This document shows positions 15,560 through 25,080 of a stretch of DNA of 59,150 nt, piece by piece. Position 1 is the stretch's first letter; each line of letters begins with the position of its first letter. The notes beneath the pieces were generated by a model. It saw nothing but the letters and a program-made list of their open reading frames with translations, searched no databases and had not been told where the DNA came from. This DNA comes from CAIPVR01 sp049316905 (lineage in GTDB: Bacteria; Actinomycetota; Acidimicrobiia; Acidimicrobiales; Microtrichaceae), in the NCBI GenBank assembly GCA_049316905.1, contig JBMOJH010000009.1:1-59150 (forward strand), given 5' to 3'. A program made the translations under genes and the position numbers.

Positions 15560-16786
15560 TCAGCCGATGACTGCGCCGAGGCGGCGGGCCACCTCGTCGC
15601 CGATGGCGAGCGACGCCGTCGCCGCGGGCGACGGGGCGTTGAGCACGTGGACGCACCTCGGCGACGACGCGAATGCGAAGTCGTCGAGCAGCTCTCCCGC
15701 CGAGGTCATGGCCTGGGCCCGGATCCCGGCCGGCGCCGGCACCAGGTCCGCGAGGCCCACCTCCGGAACGAGCCGGCGCACGTCCGCGAGCAGAAGGCGA
15801 CGTGACCGCGACCGCACCAGTTCCCCTGCCCCGGTGGTCCCGTACCGACGAGCGAGGCGCCACAGGCCCCGGTCGCGCGCGAGCTCCTGCACGTCACCGG
15901 GGTCGGGCCGGTCCCCCCGACCGCCGTAGTGCTCACGGCCGAGGGCGAGCACCGCGTTGGGCCCCACGTGGACCGAACCGTCGATCCCCCGGGTCAGGTG
16001 CACCCCGAGGAACGGCCATCGCGGGTCCGGCACCGGGTACACCAGCGCCCGGACCAACCCGGCCGCGGCCGGGACGAGCTCGTGGTACTCACCACGGAAC
16101 GGGACGATGTGCACGTCGGTCCGGGCGCCCGCCATCCGCGCCACCCGATCGCTGTGCAGCCCCGCGCAGTTGACGAGCCACCGGGCCCGGACGTCGCCCG
16201 CCTCCGTGCGCACCTCCACCGCGTCGCCGAGCACCTCGATGCCCCGCACGCGGTGGCCGGTGCGCACGTCGCCCCCCGAGGCGACGACCTCCTCGGCGAG
16301 GTGGCGCACCACGCCCGGGTAGTCGACCACTGCGGTCGACCGGACGTGCAGGGCCGCCAGACCGCGGGCGTGGGGCTCCACGGTGGGGATCCGGTCACCC
16401 GGGAGGCGGTCGAACGGCACACCGTTGGCCCGTCCCCGCCGAGCGAGCTCCTCGAGTCGGGCGAGCTCCTCGGTGCGCGTGGCCACCACCAGTTTCCCGC
16501 ATCGGTCGTACGGCACGCCCCACTCGGCGCAGCGTCGCTCGAGGCGACCGATCCCGTCGGCCACCAGCCGGGCCTTCGCGGAACCCGGCGCGTAGTAGAT
16601 GCCCGAGTGCACCACGCCGGAGTTGCGGCCGGTCTGGTGTCGGGCCGGGGCGTCCTCCTTGTCGAGCACCAGGACCTCGCGGACGCCGAGGCGCTCCTGC
16701 ACCGCCCGCGCCGTGGCCATGCCGACGATCCCGGCGCCCACCACCACGACATCCGCGTCGAGGCCGGCTGTGAGTGGGTGACTCAT
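15560..16786 (-). CDS. lhgO: L-2-hydroxyglutarate oxidase
   Basis: A 408-aa FAD enzyme of the DAO fold that oxidises L-2-hydroxyglutarate to 2-oxoglutarate. The N-terminal dinucleotide motif is ADVVVVGAGIVGMATARAV, followed by the LhgO-typical VLDKEDAPARHQTGRNSGVVHSGIYY split over residues 40-70, and later VPFRGEYHEL and GPNAVLAL. Electrons probably go to the quinone pool at the membrane. ATG 16786 is chosen because it overlaps the stop of the upstream acyltransferase gene (ATGA), showing translational coupling, and because the FAD motif starts close after it. Related glycerol-3-phosphate-type oxidases are a less likely reading. Confidence 0.9.
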   Translation of the reverse strand: MSHPLTAGLDADVVVVGAGIVGMATARAVQERLGVREVLVLDKEDAPARHQTGRNSGVVHSGIYYAPGSAKARLVADGIGRLERRCAEWGVPYDRCGKLVVATRTEELARLEELARRGRANGVPFDRLPGDRIPTVEPHARGLAALHVRSTAVVDYPGVVRHLAEEVVASGGDVRTGHRVRGIEVLGDAVEVRTEAGDVRARWLVNCAGLHSDRVARMAGARTDVHIVPFRGEYHELVPAAAGLVRALVYPVPDPRWPFLGVHLTRGIDGSVHVGPNAVLALGREHYGGRGDRPDPGDVQELARDRGLWRLARRYGTTGAGELVRSRSRRLLLADVRRLVPEVGLADLVPAPAGIRAQAMTSAGELLDDFAFASSPRCVHVLNAPSPAATASLAIGDEVARRLGAVIG

Positions 16787-18000
16787 GCCGCGGTCCCTCC
16801 GCCGGTCCGCTGCTCCGGCCGGCCGTAGCGGGCCTCCTTCCGTCGGAGGAATGGCGACTCGATGAACCGCCAGCTGAGCTCGGCCACCCCGAAGGACAGG
16901 AGGAACAACACCGCGGTGCGCACGACCAATGCGGCCTTCGAGGTGGCCTCCGGGGTGAGCACGTTCAGCACCTCGTGCCACAGGTAGAGCCCGTAGCTGC
17001 GCTTGCCGATCCACACCACCACGGGGATCGACAGCCACCGGCCCCACCGACCGCCCGGGTGCAGGTGCACCCACAGCACCAGCGCGGGCAGCCCGAGCAG
17101 CGCGGCGTTGAACCCCACCGAGCCGAAGGGGTCGAACAGCGGCACCCGCCCCGCCAGCAGCAGCTCACCGAGGAGCAGGATCGCGGCCGCCGCCGCGGCG
17201 ACCGGCAGCCGGCGCGGCCGATCCGCACCCTCGCCCGCGCGATCGCCGGCGCCCCAGCCCCACCGCCGGGTGGCGATGGCCAGCAGGCAGCCGGCGATGA
17301 GCATGTCGAAGCGCATCGCCGACATCCGGTAGACGACCTCGCCCGCGTAGCCCACGCCGGTTCCGGCGAAGGGCTGGTCCGAGGTCCACTCGACGCCGAC
17401 CACGTTCCCCGACAGCCGGATCAGCACCCACAGCGCAGCCCACGCGCCGGCGGCCCAGAGCAGGACCCGCTGGCGGAGCACCGTGCGCAGGCCGAGCAGC
17501 AGCACGAACGGCCACACGAAGTAGAACCACTCCTCGACCGACAGTGACCACAGGTGGAACAGGACGCGGGGGGAGCCCGGCTCCGGGAAGCCGAAGAAGG
17601 CGAGGAACCACTGGTAGCTGTAGAGCGCCGCCGCGCCGATCTCGGCCCACACGGTGGGGTACTCCCGGCCGATGAACAGCGCGGCCAGCGTGACCAGCGC
17701 CAGCAGCGCGTACATGGCCGGGAAGAGGCGCAGCACCCGGCGGTGGTAGAAGCCGCGCAGGCTCACGGCCCCGGCCCGGCGCTGCTCGTCGAGCAGCAGG
17801 TTCGTGATGAGGAACCCGCTCAGCACGAAGAAGACGTCCACGCCGATCAGGCCGCCCGTGAAGATGTCGGGGCCGACGAAGTGGAACAGCATCACGGCGA
17901 GCACCGCCACGGCGCGCATGCCGTCGAGCGCGGGCTCGTAGCCCAGGGGGCGGGCGTCCACCCGGATCGGCCCGGTGGGCACGGCGACGGTCATGCCCAC
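16783..18000 (-). CDS. acyltransferase family 3 membrane protein (OafA/YrhL type)
   Basis: A 405-aa polytopic protein with about 10 helices. It has the family's hallmarks: LDGMRAVAVLAVMLFHF near residue 25 with the conserved His, then GFLITNLLLDEQRR, FYHRRVLRLFPAMYALL, and LFHLWSLSVEEWFYFVWPF with the conserved Glu. Such proteins move acyl groups, often O-acetyl, across the membrane onto sugars or lipids. It overlaps LhgO by ATGA and starts 4 bp after a paralogous gene. The start may be GTG 18000 or ATG 17994. Its C-terminus (WRFIESPFLRRKE) is the standard family end and no SGNH domain is attached. Confidence 0.92.
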   Translation of the reverse strand: MGMTVAVPTGPIRVDARPLGYEPALDGMRAVAVLAVMLFHFVGPDIFTGGLIGVDVFFVLSGFLITNLLLDEQRRAGAVSLRGFYHRRVLRLFPAMYALLALVTLAALFIGREYPTVWAEIGAAALYSYQWFLAFFGFPEPGSPRVLFHLWSLSVEEWFYFVWPFVLLLGLRTVLRQRVLLWAAGAWAALWVLIRLSGNVVGVEWTSDQPFAGTGVGYAGEVVYRMSAMRFDMLIAGCLLAIATRRWGWGAGDRAGEGADRPRRLPVAAAAAAILLLGELLLAGRVPLFDPFGSVGFNAALLGLPALVLWVHLHPGGRWGRWLSIPVVVWIGKRSYGLYLWHEVLNVLTPEATSKAALVVRTAVLFLLSFGVAELSWRFIESPFLRRKEARYGRPEQRTGGGTAA

Positions 18001-18004
18001 CCGC

Positions 18005-19207
18005 TCATGGCGTCTGCTCGAACTTCTTGGCGAAGCGAGTGTCCTTGATGTGGAGGAAGCGGCGCTCGATGTAGCGGTAGCTCAGGAGGCCGGCACAGAT
18101 CCCCAGCCCCGATGCCACCAGCCCGACGGCGAGCTTCGGCAGGCCGTAGTGGGTGGTGATGAACGGCAGGAACGGGAGGAGCACCGGGATGTGCCAGAGG
18201 TAGATGCCGTAGCTGCGCTGGCCGAGGTACCGGGCCGCTCCGACCGAGAAGACCTTCGAGTACCAGCTCTCCTGGCGGAAGTAGCCGTCGAGCACGATCG
18301 GGCCGATGAGGAACAGCGCCACCTGGTAGAGCGGTCCGCCGAACAGGGCGGCGAACCCCGGGGGGCCGGGCTTCGTCACGAACAACGTGAGCACGAACAC
18401 GAACCACCCCACGTAGCCGCCCACGGCCAGCCACTTCCGGATGTGTGCGGGCACGGGCCGGGGGATGCGACGGGCGACGAAGGCGATGAGGCAGCCGTAG
18501 ACGATCATGTCGGGGCGGACCGACACGATCCGGTACACCACGCCCTGCCAGGTGATCGCGCCCTCGTCGTAGAACTTCGGCTCGGCGCCGGTGCCGCCCT
18601 CGATCACGAACTGCAGCCGCATCCGGAGGAACACGAACACCGCGATGAACACCAGGCACCCGATGATCAGGTGCAGGTCGGCGCGGCGGGTGGCCCGGCG
18701 GAGGGTTCGGCGCAGGAGCGGCGGCCAGAAGAAGTAGAACTGCTCCTCCACCGTGAGGCTCCAGGTGTGGCCGATCAACCCGATCGTGCCGGGGAAGAAC
18801 GCCGCCACCAGGAAGTAGACGTACAGGGCCGCGCCGAGCGACTCGACCCACCACAGCGACGAGTCCGGCGTGGGGTTGATCAGGTTGAGCGTGATCAGCA
18901 TCAACGAGAAGACGGCGATCATGGCGTACATCGCCGGGAACAGGCGCAGCACCCGTCGGGTGTAGAAGTTGCGGAGGTTCAGGTCCCCCGCCTTGCTCTG
19001 CTCGTCGAGCAGCAGCGTGGTGATCAGGAACCCGCTGGCCACGAAGAACCAGTCGATGATGATCGGCGTGCCGCCGAGGAAGTCCGTGACCTCGGCGTGG
19101 TAGAGGACGACCTGCAGCACGAAGAGGCCACGGAGCCCGTCGAAGGACGGGATGTGGCCGAGGCGCTCGCCGGGCACCCGGATCAGTCGACGTTCCTGCG
19201 ACTCCAT
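18005..19207 (-). CDS. acyltransferase family 3 membrane protein, paralog of the next gene
   Basis: A 400-aa integral membrane acyltransferase with the same order of motifs as its neighbour: FDGLRGLFVLQVVLYHAEV with the conserved His, GFLITTLLLDEQSKAG, FYTRRVLRLFPAMYAMI, HTWSLTVEEQFYFFWP, and the end YRYIERRFLHIKD. The target to be acylated is unknown, probably a surface polysaccharide or glycolipid. ATG 19207 is chosen over the upstream in-frame start at 19327 because the extra residues are Gly/Arg-rich and run into the repeat array. It is first in the three-gene run that ends with LhgO. The two copies may have diverged in acyl donor or acceptor. Confidence 0.9.
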   Translation of the reverse strand: MESQERRLIRVPGERLGHIPSFDGLRGLFVLQVVLYHAEVTDFLGGTPIIIDWFFVASGFLITTLLLDEQSKAGDLNLRNFYTRRVLRLFPAMYAMIAVFSLMLITLNLINPTPDSSLWWVESLGAALYVYFLVAAFFPGTIGLIGHTWSLTVEEQFYFFWPPLLRRTLRRATRRADLHLIIGCLVFIAVFVFLRMRLQFVIEGGTGAEPKFYDEGAITWQGVVYRIVSVRPDMIVYGCLIAFVARRIPRPVPAHIRKWLAVGGYVGWFVFVLTLFVTKPGPPGFAALFGGPLYQVALFLIGPIVLDGYFRQESWYSKVFSVGAARYLGQRSYGIYLWHIPVLLPFLPFITTHYGLPKLAVGLVASGLGICAGLLSYRYIERRFLHIKDTRFAKKFEQTP

Positions 19208-19317
19208 CGCTGCCTGGCGCCTGCCTGCCCCGTGTCCCCGGTCCCGGACGTTCCCGCCCCCGAGGGGATCACGGTACCGGCCGGGGTGGGGAACCGGTAG
19301 CCCACCCACCCCGCCGC

Positions 19318-19391
19318 GGGCGGTCACGCGTGCAGGGCGGTCACGCGTGCAGGGCGGTCACGCGTGCAGGGCGGTCACGCGTGCAGGGCGG

Positions 19392-19402
<11 letters not shown>
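19318..19402 (-). repeat. 17-nt tandem array abutting the parE-like stop, TGA in all frames
   Basis: Four identical 17-nt units (GGGCGGTCACGCGTGCA on the + strand) start at 19318, 19335, 19352 and 19369. A fifth, diverged copy at 19386-19402 contains the stop codon of the topoisomerase gene (TCA at 19392). Because 17 is not a multiple of 3, the TGAs on the minus strand (19392, 19375, 19358, 19341, 19324) step through all three frames. Confidence 0.9.
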
Positions 19403-21431
<2,029 letters not shown>

Positions 21432-21490
21432 GGCCCGCCGAGTCTCCCACGGCCCTCCGACAGGACCGGGACACCCGCAGTGGCCCGTGG

Positions 21491-23221
21491 CTAGGGGACC
21501 GGGTCGCGGACGAGGCGCACGCGGTTCGATCCCGCCGTGGTGGCCCGGTCCGACACGATCACGTCGCCACCGGTGCGCACCGCCACACCCGACGGGCTCA
21601 CGATCGTGGCCGCGGCCGCCGGGCCGTTGTCGCCCGCGGTGCCGGAGGTGCCGGTGAACGCCGCGTTGGTCACCGCCCCGGCTGCGGTCACGGTCCGGAT
21701 GCAACGGCGCCCGGTGTCGGCCACGTAGACGGTGCCGGCGCTGTCGACCGCCACCCCCTCGGGGCCGGAGAGGCTGAAGGTCGACCCGGCGCCGGCGGTG
21801 CAGGTGGTGGTGGCGCCGCCGCCCGCCACGAGGCTGGACGTGCCCGGGGAGTTGACCCGACGGATGCAGTTGCGGCCGGTGTCGGCCACGATCACGTCGC
21901 CGTTGGTGGGGTCGACGGCCACGCCCTGCGGGCCCGACAGCGTGATCGTGGACGCGGCCACCGCGGTGGCCGTGCAGGTGATCACGGTGGTGCCACCCCC
22001 GGCGACGAGGGTGGCGTTGCCGGTGGTGTTGACCCGGCGCACGCAGTTCCGGCCGGTCTCCGCGATGATCACGTCGCCGTTCGACGCCACCGCCACGCCG
22101 CTCGGGGTGGCGAGGGTGATCGTGGACGCGGCCACCGTGGCGGTCGTGCAGGTGGTGACGGTGGTGCCGCCGCCGGCCACCCGGGTGACGTTGCCCGCGG
22201 TGTCGATCCGGCGGATGCAGTTCGCGCCGGTGTCGGCCACGATCAGGTCACCGTTGGCGGCGACCGCCACCCCGCGCGGGGCGTTGAGCCCGAGGCCCGA
22301 GACCGCGCCGGTGTAGGTGCACAGGCTCGCGGCCGGGCCGCCGGCGAAGGTGCTGATCGTCCCGTTGGTGGCCACCCGGCGGATGCGGTTGTTGGTGGTG
22401 TCCGCGATGTAGATCGTGCCGTCCGGGGCCACGGCCACGCCGCGCGGCGCGCTGAGCGTGGCGGCGGTGGCGGCCCCGCCGTCGCCGGTCACGCCCGCGG
22501 TGCCGGTGCCGGCCAGGGCGTTCACCGCGCCCGGGCACTCGTCGCTGCGGACGTTGGCGGTGAGCGCGGAGGTCCACGGCGCCCGAGTGGTGCGCACCGC
22601 GTAGTTGAACGCGGTCGTCACCGGCGTGATGGCGGTGAACGTGGCCGTGCCCACCGAGGCCGGACTCGCCGTGGCCACCGACGTGGGCGTGAGGCCCGCG
22701 AGGGTGGTGCGGATCACCTCGGCGCCGGTTTCGATGCCTCCGGGCGGGTCGGTCCACCGGACCGTGAGCGTCGTACCCGACGCCCAACGGCAGTTCGGCC
22801 CGGTGGGCACCGACAGCGCCGGGCCCACCGCGGGCAGCACCCGGTCGAGCACGTGGACGCGCTGGCCGTCGAGCCGGGCGGTCCACGGGTCGGGCACCGG
22901 GTTGGCGTCGCCCCGCGTGCGGATCTCGGTGGCCCCGTCGCGACGCGCCGTCTCGATGACGCGGTGCACCGTGAGCATCCCGGTGGTGGGGGCCCGGAAG
23001 ACCACCACGTCGCCGCGGGCCACGGTGTGCGTGGGCACCGAGCGGACGAGGATCGCCGAGCCCTGGTGGATGGTCGGCTCCATGGAGCCGGTGGGGACGG
23101 TGAGGACCGTCCAGGAACCGCTCAGGGCGCCGGCGGCCACGGCCGCCAGCGCCCCGAGGAGGATCAGGGTGACCAGCCGGCCGGCCCACCGCCCCGGAGA
23201 GGCGGTCAGCAGGCCCCGCAT
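21491..23221 (-). CDS. SipW-type signal peptidase I fused to FN3-like and NHL beta-propeller domains
   Basis: A 576-aa fusion. Residues about 14-34 form one membrane helix. The S26B peptidase core follows: Ser46 in VPTGSMEPTIHQGS, RGDVVVFR (69-76), His86 in LTVHRVIE, and TRGDANPVPD (102-111). Ser/His catalysis instead of Ser/Lys is the ER/SipW type. Residues about 142-226 look like a fibronectin-III-type beta sandwich, and about 231-576 hold NHL-type blades (GVAVAPDGTIYIADTTNNRI and similar) forming a propeller. All of this should lie outside the membrane. Its start overlaps the stop of the TasA-like gene (TGATG), so the peptidase very likely cleaves that neighbour. The fusion partner is unusual: SipW proteins normally end after the peptidase domain and a helix. 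Confidence 0.85.
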   Translation of the reverse strand: MRGLLTASPGRWAGRLVTLILLGALAAVAAGALSGSWTVLTVPTGSMEPTIHQGSAILVRSVPTHTVARGDVVVFRAPTTGMLTVHRVIETARRDGATEIRTRGDANPVPDPWTARLDGQRVHVLDRVLPAVGPALSVPTGPNCRWASGTTLTVRWTDPPGGIETGAEVIRTTLAGLTPTSVATASPASVGTATFTAITPVTTAFNYAVRTTRAPWTSALTANVRSDECPGAVNALAGTGTAGVTGDGGAATAATLSAPRGVAVAPDGTIYIADTTNNRIRRVATNGTISTFAGGPAASLCTYTGAVSGLGLNAPRGVAVAANGDLIVADTGANCIRRIDTAGNVTRVAGGGTTVTTCTTATVAASTITLATPSGVAVASNGDVIIAETGRNCVRRVNTTGNATLVAGGGTTVITCTATAVAASTITLSGPQGVAVDPTNGDVIVADTGRNCIRRVNSPGTSSLVAGGGATTTCTAGAGSTFSLSGPEGVAVDSAGTVYVADTGRRCIRTVTAAGAVTNAAFTGTSGTAGDNGPAAAATIVSPSGVAVRTGGDVIVSDRATTAGSNRVRLVRDPVP

Positions 23222-23889
23222 CAGCGGTTCGTGCCCGCTCGCTGGGTCCCGGCGAAGAGGTAGGAGAGCGTCGAGGTCAGGCCCTGGTAGGTGTTGTCCG
23301 CCGCCGTCGGCAGCGTGACCGTCACCCGCAGGAAGTTCGGGGTGCCCGGGGTGGTGGTGATGTTGGACAGCGCCACGCCCGAGCCGATCACGGGCCGGCT
23401 GGCCAGCACCGAGGTGGTGGTGCCGCCGCAGGTGTAGGTGTACGGGGGACCCGCCTCCGTCCAGGCCACCGAGCACTTGTCGATCACCATGGTGAGCCCG
23501 TTGGCGCCCGTGTCGAGCAGCGACGACGGGCTGGCGCTGGTGGTGAGGTTCACCGCCCCCGGCAGCATGTCGATGGTGCCCGTGTTGGTCAGCGTGACCG
23601 CACGCTGGATCGTGTCACCGGGCGCGATGTCGGTGGCGGCGACCGTGAGCCGCTGGCCGGCGCCGTTGGTGGAGATGGAGGCGAACGCCACCGTGCCGCT
23701 GGAGGCCTGCTGGCTGGCGTTGGTGGTGGAGGTGAAGGTGGCGACCGCCGCGGCCCCGACCGCGGCCACCGTGAGGCCCACGAGCCCGAGGGTGAGGAGC
23801 ACCTTGTTGGTGAGCCCCCCGATCAGACTCTTCGGGCGCGGTGGTCGCACCACGCGCTCCACCGTCACCGGTCCCATGCCGTGTCCCAT
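23221..23889 (-). CDS. TasA/camelysin-like exported protein with SipW-dependent signal
   Basis: A 222-aa protein. After a basic N-terminus (RVVRPPRPKS) comes a hydrophobic segment, KVLLTLGLVGLTVAAVGAAA, running into VATFTSTTNASQQASSGTV, the layout of signal peptides cut by SipW-type peptidases. The mature part is a Thr/Ser-rich beta protein with IAPGDTIQRAVTLTNTGT, the strand pattern of the TasA/camelysin fold, and two Cys (DKCSV, TYTCGG) that may pair. TasA proteins polymerise into biofilm fibres in Bacillus; a surface fibre role here is inference. ATG 23889 is preferred, with GGACGG upstream; an alternative ATG lies four codons on. It is co-transcribed with the peptidase-propeller gene by TGATG overlap. 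Confidence 0.85.
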   Translation of the reverse strand: MGHGMGPVTVERVVRPPRPKSLIGGLTNKVLLTLGLVGLTVAAVGAAAVATFTSTTNASQQASSGTVAFASISTNGAGQRLTVAATDIAPGDTIQRAVTLTNTGTIDMLPGAVNLTTSASPSSLLDTGANGLTMVIDKCSVAWTEAGPPYTYTCGGTTTSVLASRPVIGSGVALSNITTTPGTPNFLRVTVTLPTAADNTYQGLTSTLSYLFAGTQRAGTNR

Positions 23890-24057
23890 CCCAGTTCCGT
23901 CCTGTTCGTCGTTGCTCGCTGGTGCTGGTGCCCGCCGCACGCGGGAGAAGACCTCGTGCGGGAGTGAGTCCCGTGTCGGCGTTCCCGGGCCCGGGCTGAG
24001 CGAGAGGTGACGGGCGTACCAAGGAAAAGCGGGCGGTCGTACCCACCCGGGGTGCCG

Positions 24058-24063
24058 TACGTT
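24058..24063 (+). promoter_or_regulatory. -10 box of leaderless gene (TACGTT)
   Basis: TACGTT ends 6 nt before the ATG at 24070. The same hexamer and spacing occur before the ArsC-like gene at 57815. Confidence 0.6.
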
Positions 24064-24069
24064 CCCCCC

Positions 24070-25023
24070 ATGCCCTCCGCCCCCGGCCGCCCCGAACCGG
24101 CCGCGACCCGTCCGGCGGGACACCCGGCGGCGCATCCGGCGGCACCGACCGTGGCCGCGGTGGGCGCGACGGGCCTGTGGGCGGTCGGCAACCTCATGGC
24201 CGGTGCCGCGGTGCTGCCGGGCCCGCAGCTGGCGTTCTGGCGGGTCCTGTGCGGCGCGGCGGTCTACCAGGCGGTGTTCCACCTCCGGGGCGGACGGATG
24301 ACCGCGGCCACCTTCCGCACCGCGGCGCTCGGCGGGGTGGCCTTCGGCGGCTCCGCCGCCCTGTTCTTCACGGCCCTGCAGACCACCACCGTCGCCTCCG
24401 CCACCGTGATCGCGGCCCTCCAGCCGGTGTTCCTGCTGCCGTACGCGGTGCGCCGGATGGGGGAGAAGGTCGACGGGGCCCGCCTGGCGCTGATCGGCCT
24501 GGCCGTCGTGGGCACCGTGCTCGTGGTGGCCGGCTCGTCCTCGAGCGGCGAGTGGTCGCCGTGGGGCGACCTGCTCGCCGTGGCCGGCACGCTCGTGGGT
24601 TGCGCCTACTTCGTGGGCACCAAGCGGGCCCGCCAGACCCTCGACACCCTCGAGTACCAGGCCGCCGCGCTGCCCATCGGCGCGCTCGTGGCCCTCGCCG
24701 GGGCCCTGATGACCGGACCCGGACTCGTGCGGCCCTCGCCGTCGGACCTGGCCTGGGCCGCGCTGATGATGGCGATCCCGGGCACCGGTCACCTGTTGAT
24801 GAGCTGGGCCCAGAAGGACCTCGACGTCACCACCACCGCGACGATCGCCCTCGACGTGGTGGTGCTCAGCTCGCTGGGCGCGGTGGTGTTCTTCGGCGAG
24901 TCGCTCGGCGCGCTGCAGCTGCTGGGGATGGCGGTCGTGCTGGTGGCCCTCGCGCTCTACGTTCGCCGGGCGGGCCGGGCCGCGACCGACCCCGCCGAGG
25001 TGGCTGTCGTTCCGGGTGAGTGA
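24070..25023 (+). CDS. EamA/DMT family transporter
   Basis: A 317-aa inner-membrane protein with ten predicted helices in two EamA repeats. The first repeat includes FWRVLCGAAVYQAVF and the stretch SATVIAALQPVFLLPYAVRR; the second has GDLLAVAGTLVGCAYFVGTKRAR and HLLMSWAQKDLDVTTTATIALDVVVLS across the loop. The family exports metabolites or amino acids; the substrate is unknown. ATG 24070 is chosen over 24007 because a TACGTT box lies 6 nt upstream, implying a leaderless transcript. A second EamA protein is at 56894-57775 and shares the TSKRAR/TKRAR loop and the HVLMNWA/HLLMSWA motif, so the two are paralogs. It is divergent from the TasA-like gene. Confidence 0.9.
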   Translation: MPSAPGRPEPAATRPAGHPAAHPAAPTVAAVGATGLWAVGNLMAGAAVLPGPQLAFWRVLCGAAVYQAVFHLRGGRMTAATFRTAALGGVAFGGSAALFFTALQTTTVASATVIAALQPVFLLPYAVRRMGEKVDGARLALIGLAVVGTVLVVAGSSSSGEWSPWGDLLAVAGTLVGCAYFVGTKRARQTLDTLEYQAAALPIGALVALAGALMTGPGLVRPSPSDLAWAALMMAIPGTGHLLMSWAQKDLDVTTTATIALDVVVLSSLGAVVFFGESLGALQLLGMAVVLVALALYVRRAGRAATDPAEVAVVPGE

Positions 25024-25080
25024 GTCCTTCCCGGTGAGTGAGTCGTACCCGGCGAGTGAGTCGTACCGGGTGAGTGAGCC
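25016..25080. repeat. 18-nt tandem repeat across a stop codon between convergent genes
   Basis: Units with the core GTGAGTGAGTC start at 25016, 25034, 25052 (GCGAGTGAGTC) and 25070 (diverged), at 18-nt spacing. The first holds the EamA stop (25021-25023) and the last runs into the parC-like stop (25081). The overlapping TGAGTGA puts stops in two frames of the + strand. Confidence 0.9.
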
